Of a stretch of DNA of 26,681 bases, positions 23,944 through 26,681 are shown in pieces. Source of the DNA: an uncultured Parabacteroides sp. (GTDB lineage: Bacteria > Bacteroidota > Bacteroidia > Bacteroidales > Tannerellaceae); NCBI GenBank assembly GCA_934725305.1, contig CAKVBA010000038.1, forward strand, positions 1 through 26,681. The letters are read 5' to 3'. How positions within the stretch are numbered: the first letter of the stretch is position 1; each line of letters starts with the position of its first letter. The position numbers and the translations under genes were made by a program. Under the pieces are notes generated by a model, which saw nothing but the letters and a program-made list of their open reading frames with translations, had not been told where the DNA came from and made no database searches.

Positions 23944-24499
23944 AGTAAAGGTGCTCAATCAATATCTTGAGCCCGATGGCAATCAAGATAACTCCACCGA
24001 TAAGGTCGAGGGGCAGATTGACCCGTTCGCCGAATCGGTTACCCATAAATACTCCGGAAGCTGAAAAGATGAAGGTGACAATACCGATGGTCAGTGTCAG
24101 TAGTAACAGCGGCTCTTGCAACAGAGCCAATGAGATGCCTACAGCCAAAGCATCAATACTGGTGGCAACAGCCAGTCCACAGAGTGTTCGGATCTTCAGC
24201 AGATCCACTTTGTGCTGATCTTCTTCCTCTTTTCGGCTTTCGTAGATCATTTTCCCTCCTAAATAGGCTAGCAGCAGGAAAGCAATCCAGTGGTCGAAGG
24301 CACAGATGTATTTCTGAAATCCCATGCCGGTGACATAGCCCAATGCCGTGAATCCGGCTTGAAACAGACTCATGACGGCAGCTATATGAATAATGTTACC
24401 GATGGAACAGCGTCGTAACACTGCACCACCGGTAACCGAAACAGCCAGACTGTCCATCGACAAGCCAATGGCTAAAAGTATAATCTCAATAAAAAGCAT
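23936..24499 (-). CDS. mntP: MntP-family manganese efflux pump
   Basis: A 187-aa inner-membrane protein with six hydrophobic segments arranged as two repeats. The repeat motif aspartates are Asp16 (LSMDSLAVS) and Asp116 (TSIDALAVGIS), the residues expected to bind Mn2+. A charged cytoplasmic loop (SRKEEEDQHKVD) lies between the halves. MntP exports excess Mn2+. No yybP-ykoY-like riboswitch is visible; it is last in the 26534-23936 operon, 6 bp after the nitroreductase gene. Confidence 0.93.
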   Translation of the reverse strand: MLFIEIILLAIGLSMDSLAVSVTGGAVLRRCSIGNIIHIAAVMSLFQAGFTALGYVTGMGFQKYICAFDHWIAFLLLAYLGGKMIYESRKEEEDQHKVDLLKIRTLCGLAVATSIDALAVGISLALLQEPLLLLTLTIGIVTFIFSASGVFMGNRFGERVNLPLDLIGGVILIAIGLKILIEHLYFS

Positions 24500-24505
24500 A
24501 ATCGG

Positions 24506-25030
24506 TTAGAAAGATTCTCTTTTAAGTACCTCTTGCAACTCCTTACGCTTTTTGGTGTTTGTCTCGAATGTGTCGGCCGGATCGGGATAGCCAATAGGCA
24601 CGATGGCGATGGGCTCAACGGAGTCGGGCAATTCAAACAGCTCACGGAAACGAATGGCATCAAAGTTGCAGATCCAGCAGGTGCCTAATCCCTGTTCAGC
24701 CGCAGCTAAGCAGATATGTTCGGTTGCAATGGCTGCATCCACATCTACATGGTCTTTGTCGTCGCCAGCTCGTTTCCACGATTGTGCATGGTCGCCACAG
24801 ACAACAATAAAGCTCTTGGCTGTCTGAATCCATTCACGTGAGTAACAGGCATAAATCTTTTCGCATCCGGCCTGTTCTGTTACCAATAAGAAATACCAAG
24901 GCTGACGGTTAACGGCAGACGGAGCCAGTTGGGCAGCCTCCAATATGTAGTCGATTTTCTCCTTTTCTACAGGAGTAGGCGCATACTTTCGTACAGAACA
25001 GCGCTTTTTAATCAGTTCCAGTAAGTTCAT
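24506..25030 (-). CDS. nitroreductase-family FMN oxidoreductase (second)
   Basis: A 174-aa FMN reductase-like protein. KKRCSVRKYAPTPVEKEKI (8-26) gives the FMN-contact Arg/Ser set, LAPSAVNRQPWYFLLV is the second block, and VDAAIATEHICLAAAEQGLGTCWICNF the C-terminal flavin helix. IVPIGYPDP is the usual end. It is clearly different from the one at 21470, so not a recent duplicate. It overlaps the stop of the glycosyltransferase gene by 4 nt. Substrate unknown. Confidence 0.9.
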   Translation of the reverse strand: MNLLELIKKRCSVRKYAPTPVEKEKIDYILEAAQLAPSAVNRQPWYFLLVTEQAGCEKIYACYSREWIQTAKSFIVVCGDHAQSWKRAGDDKDHVDVDAAIATEHICLAAAEQGLGTCWICNFDAIRFRELFELPDSVEPIAIVPIGYPDPADTFETNTKKRKELQEVLKRESF

Positions 25031-25980
25031 ATTTCCGTTTCTATTTTATAGTTGTTTCTATTGGGTGAATTGCGGGAGATCAGTTCTCCGATAAAGCCAG
25101 CCAAGAACATCTGTGTGCCCAAGATCATCGAGGTCAGCGAGATGTAGAAGTAGGGCGAATTGGTCACAAGCGGACGCAAATCTCCTTCAATGATGGAGAT
25201 TAGTTTCATGCCTAACACAACACTTAGGGCGATGAAGCCGATCAAAAACATCAAACTGCCCCACAAGCCAAAGAAGTGCATCGGTTTCTTGCCAAACTTA
25301 GAGGTGAACCACAAGGTGATCAGGTCGAGATAGCCATTGACAAAGCGGTTCAGACCAAACTTGGTGGTGCCATATTTACGGGCCTGATGGTGTACCACTT
25401 TCTCGCCAATCTTGGTAAAACCGGCAATCTTAGCCAAGTATGGAATATAGCGGTGCATATCATTATAGATCTCAATGTTCTTGATAACGATATTCTTATA
25501 GGCCTTCAGTCCGCAGTTGAAGTCATGCAGATTATGAATGCCCGAGAACTTGCGAGCTGTCGCATTAAACAGTTTGGTAGGAATGGTCTTTGACAACGGA
25601 TCGTAGCGCTTCTTCTTCCATCCCGACACCAGATCATATCCATCTTCTGTAATCATGCGATACAGTTCCGGTATTTCGTCCGGGCTATCCTGCAGATCGG
25701 CGTCCATAGTAATCACCACATCACCCTGAGCACGCTGAAAACCGCAATGCAGGCCGGGCGACTTGCCATAGTTGCGTCTGAATTTGATTCCCCTTACAAT
25801 GTCGGGAGCCTTTTTCTGAAGTTCCAGAATGACATCCCATGAATTGTCAGTACTTCCATCATTGACAAAGATGATTTCGTGACTGAAGTTATTGGCTTTC
25901 ATAACCCGTTCAATCCAATCGAACAGTTCCGGTAGCGACTCTGCTTCGTTGTACAACGGGATAACGACTGATATATCCAT
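25027..25980 (-). CDS. GT2-family glycosyltransferase, polyprenyl-phosphate sugar synthase type (DPM1/GtrB-like)
   Basis: A 317-aa membrane-anchored glycosyltransferase. The GT-A domain is at 1-~225: VVIPLYNEAESLPEL, FVNDGSTDNS (38-47), the metal-binding DAD at 93-95, and HDFNCGLKAYK. Two C-terminal membrane helices (~233-257 and ~275-297) anchor it, as in GtrB/ArnC-type enzymes that load a sugar from a nucleotide donor onto undecaprenyl phosphate for envelope glycan modification. The sugar is not predictable. It follows the DUF4199 gene by 32 bp. Confidence 0.9.
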   Translation of the reverse strand: MDISVVIPLYNEAESLPELFDWIERVMKANNFSHEIIFVNDGSTDNSWDVILELQKKAPDIVRGIKFRRNYGKSPGLHCGFQRAQGDVVITMDADLQDSPDEIPELYRMITEDGYDLVSGWKKKRYDPLSKTIPTKLFNATARKFSGIHNLHDFNCGLKAYKNIVIKNIEIYNDMHRYIPYLAKIAGFTKIGEKVVHHQARKYGTTKFGLNRFVNGYLDLITLWFTSKFGKKPMHFFGLWGSLMFLIGFIALSVVLGMKLISIIEGDLRPLVTNSPYFYISLTSMILGTQMFLAGFIGELISRNSPNRNNYKIETEI

Positions 25981-26012
25981 TTGTTATGTTATAGTTTCTC
26001 TTTGTTATTCTC

Positions 26013-26534
26013 CTAAGCGATGGTTTCCTTGTTGTTGTTTCGGCTGATGATAGCAGCAACCGGGATCGAAAAGACAATGCCATAGAATACATTGTTGAAG
26101 ATTCCCTGGATAGCCATGTGTATAGGAGATGTCTGCATGTGACTGATTGATTCAATAAGATCGGTGTTCATATTGGACTGTTTCAAGAGCTCCACCAGCT
26201 GAGATGTTGCATTGAGCAGAAAATCTTCCGGTGCCAGAAACTGGAAATAGGCAAAATGAGCCAATGACACAATGAGTGCTGCAAAGAAATAGAGGAGCAC
26301 ACCGAAGCGCCACGCGTGGAAAAAGCTGATAGTTCCACCAATCACCTGCTTATATTTCTTTGTCAGGAAGTAGGCAATAAACGGAACCGCCAATGTCAAG
26401 GCCAGGTAAACGAAGCTAAGCCCGATCATCGATGAACTAAGTATCAAGAATATGTATTTGAAGACCCAATAAATTCCTAATGCAAAACCATAGGTCATAG
26501 CCCCTTTTAGTAAAAAGCTTTTATTTTCGTCCAT
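26013..26534 (-). CDS. DUF4199 membrane protein
   Basis: A 173-aa protein with four hydrophobic segments (~10-33, 36-57, 72-95, 142-163), of the Bacteroidetes DUF4199 type (FLLKGAMTYGFALGIYW, SFFHAWRFGVLLYFF). Function unknown; it often neighbours a GT2 glycosyltransferase, as here. The start at 26534 (MDENK) is chosen over an in-frame ATG at 26591, because a -7/-33 promoter lies at 26562-26592 between them and an upstream start would not be transcribed. It heads the operon that ends with mntP. Confidence 0.85.
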   Translation of the reverse strand: MDENKSFLLKGAMTYGFALGIYWVFKYIFLILSSSMIGLSFVYLALTLAVPFIAYFLTKKYKQVIGGTISFFHAWRFGVLLYFFAALIVSLAHFAYFQFLAPEDFLLNATSQLVELLKQSNMNTDLIESISHMQTSPIHMAIQGIFNNVFYGIVFSIPVAAIISRNNNKETIA

Positions 26535-26561
26535 AATGTTGCCTGTTTTAAATTTAGTTAG

Positions 26562-26592
26562 CAAAGTTAGTATAAAAGGAGGAATATACAAG
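26562..26592 (-). promoter_or_regulatory. promoter of the DUF4199-GT2-nitroreductase-mntP operon
   Basis: On the minus strand CTTG (26589-26592, -33) and TAACTTTG (26562-26569, -7) are 19 bp apart. The -7 box is 27 bp before the ATG at 26534. It fixes the probable start of the DUF4199 gene. Confidence 0.65.
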
Positions 26593-26639
26593 TATAAAAA
26601 TTTGATTATAAGTAACTGTTCAAAATTAATTTTACAAAT

Positions 26640-26681
26640 ATGAATAATTCACGAATAAGTTCGTACCCACAGACGCCAAGG
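26640..26681 (+). CDS. possible start of a plus-strand gene (partial)
   Basis: An ATG at 26640 opens a frame that stays open to the window edge (14 residues, beginning MNNSRISSYPQ). It is divergent from the DUF4199 operon, with an AT-rich 47 bp before it. No TAnnTTTG box was found just upstream. Too short to identify. Confidence 0.3.
   Translation, partial: MNNSRISSYPQTPR

Noticed and set aside
23936..24499. Search for a Mn-sensing (yybP-ykoY) riboswitch for mntP
   Set aside because: Only 6 bp separate mntP from the upstream nitroreductase gene, and no matching structure is seen at the operon leader near 26534-26570.
21470..25030. The two nitroreductases as a duplication
   Set aside because: Apart from the generic FMN motifs their sequences differ throughout, and they lie in separate, oppositely oriented operons.

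Overview
The window reads as a chromosomal segment of a gut or oral Bacteroidales, most likely Parabacteroides or another Tannerellaceae. This placement is inference from gene content, moderate GC and promoter type; no rRNA or marker was available. Supporting points are a eukaryote-type (GT3) glycogen synthase, a Na+-pumping methylmalonyl-CoA decarboxylase operon with a Bacteroidetes-style OadG subunit, a TonB receptor with a carboxypeptidase-regulatory-like N-terminus, DUF4199, and several copies of the Bacteroidetes -7 box TAnnTTTG. There is no phage, IS, CRISPR, tRNA or rRNA in the window.

Layout. (1) 1-2777: end of an unknown gene, a structured repeat region, an RluA-family pseudouridine synthase with a long coiled coil (minus), and a divergent MaoC-type hydratase (plus). 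(2) 2848-6623, minus-strand operon: small helical unknown protein -> PlsC-like acyltransferase -> omega-amidase-type nitrilase -> AmpG-like MFS transporter -> SDR oxidoreductase. (3) 6751-11099, plus: glycogen synthase and alpha-glucan phosphorylase, each with its own promoter, with a terminator after the second. (4) 11393-13560, plus: an AmgK-like amino-sugar kinase fused to a RapZ C-terminal domain, overlapping by 4 nt a MurU-like sugar-1-phosphate nucleotidyltransferase. This looks like a MurNAc/GlcNAc salvage module with a built-in sensor domain. (5) 13561-14196: 636 bp without genes but rich in repeats and hairpins. (6) 14197-18734, minus: methylmalonyl-CoA epimerase -> decarboxylase alpha (MmdA) -> OadG-like subunit with a lamin-tail domain -> biotin carrier -> OadB Na+ pump, with a clear promoter and terminator. 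This is the energy-conserving end of the succinate-to-propionate pathway. (7) 18866-21289, minus: a stand-alone TonB-dependent receptor. (8) 21470-23943, plus: nitroreductase -> DUF2520 Rossmann protein -> KdsC-like phosphatase -> Maf, coupled through ATGA overlaps and preceded by a leader with two stem-loops. (9) 23936-26534, minus: DUF4199 membrane protein -> GT2 polyprenyl-phosphate-type glycosyltransferase -> second nitroreductase -> MntP. The first codons of a plus-strand gene may lie at the right edge.

Most worth following up are the AmgK-RapZ fusion, in which a His known to contact GlcN6P in E. coli RapZ appears replaced; a ~205 bp intergenic repeat present in two diverged copies (71-277 and 13796-14000), both in probable convergent gaps; a related pair of inverted-repeat elements (295-333 and 21404-21448), one inside a leader; and the secreted lamin-tail domain fused to the OadG subunit of the sodium pump. 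All function calls are from reading motifs by eye; no database search was run.
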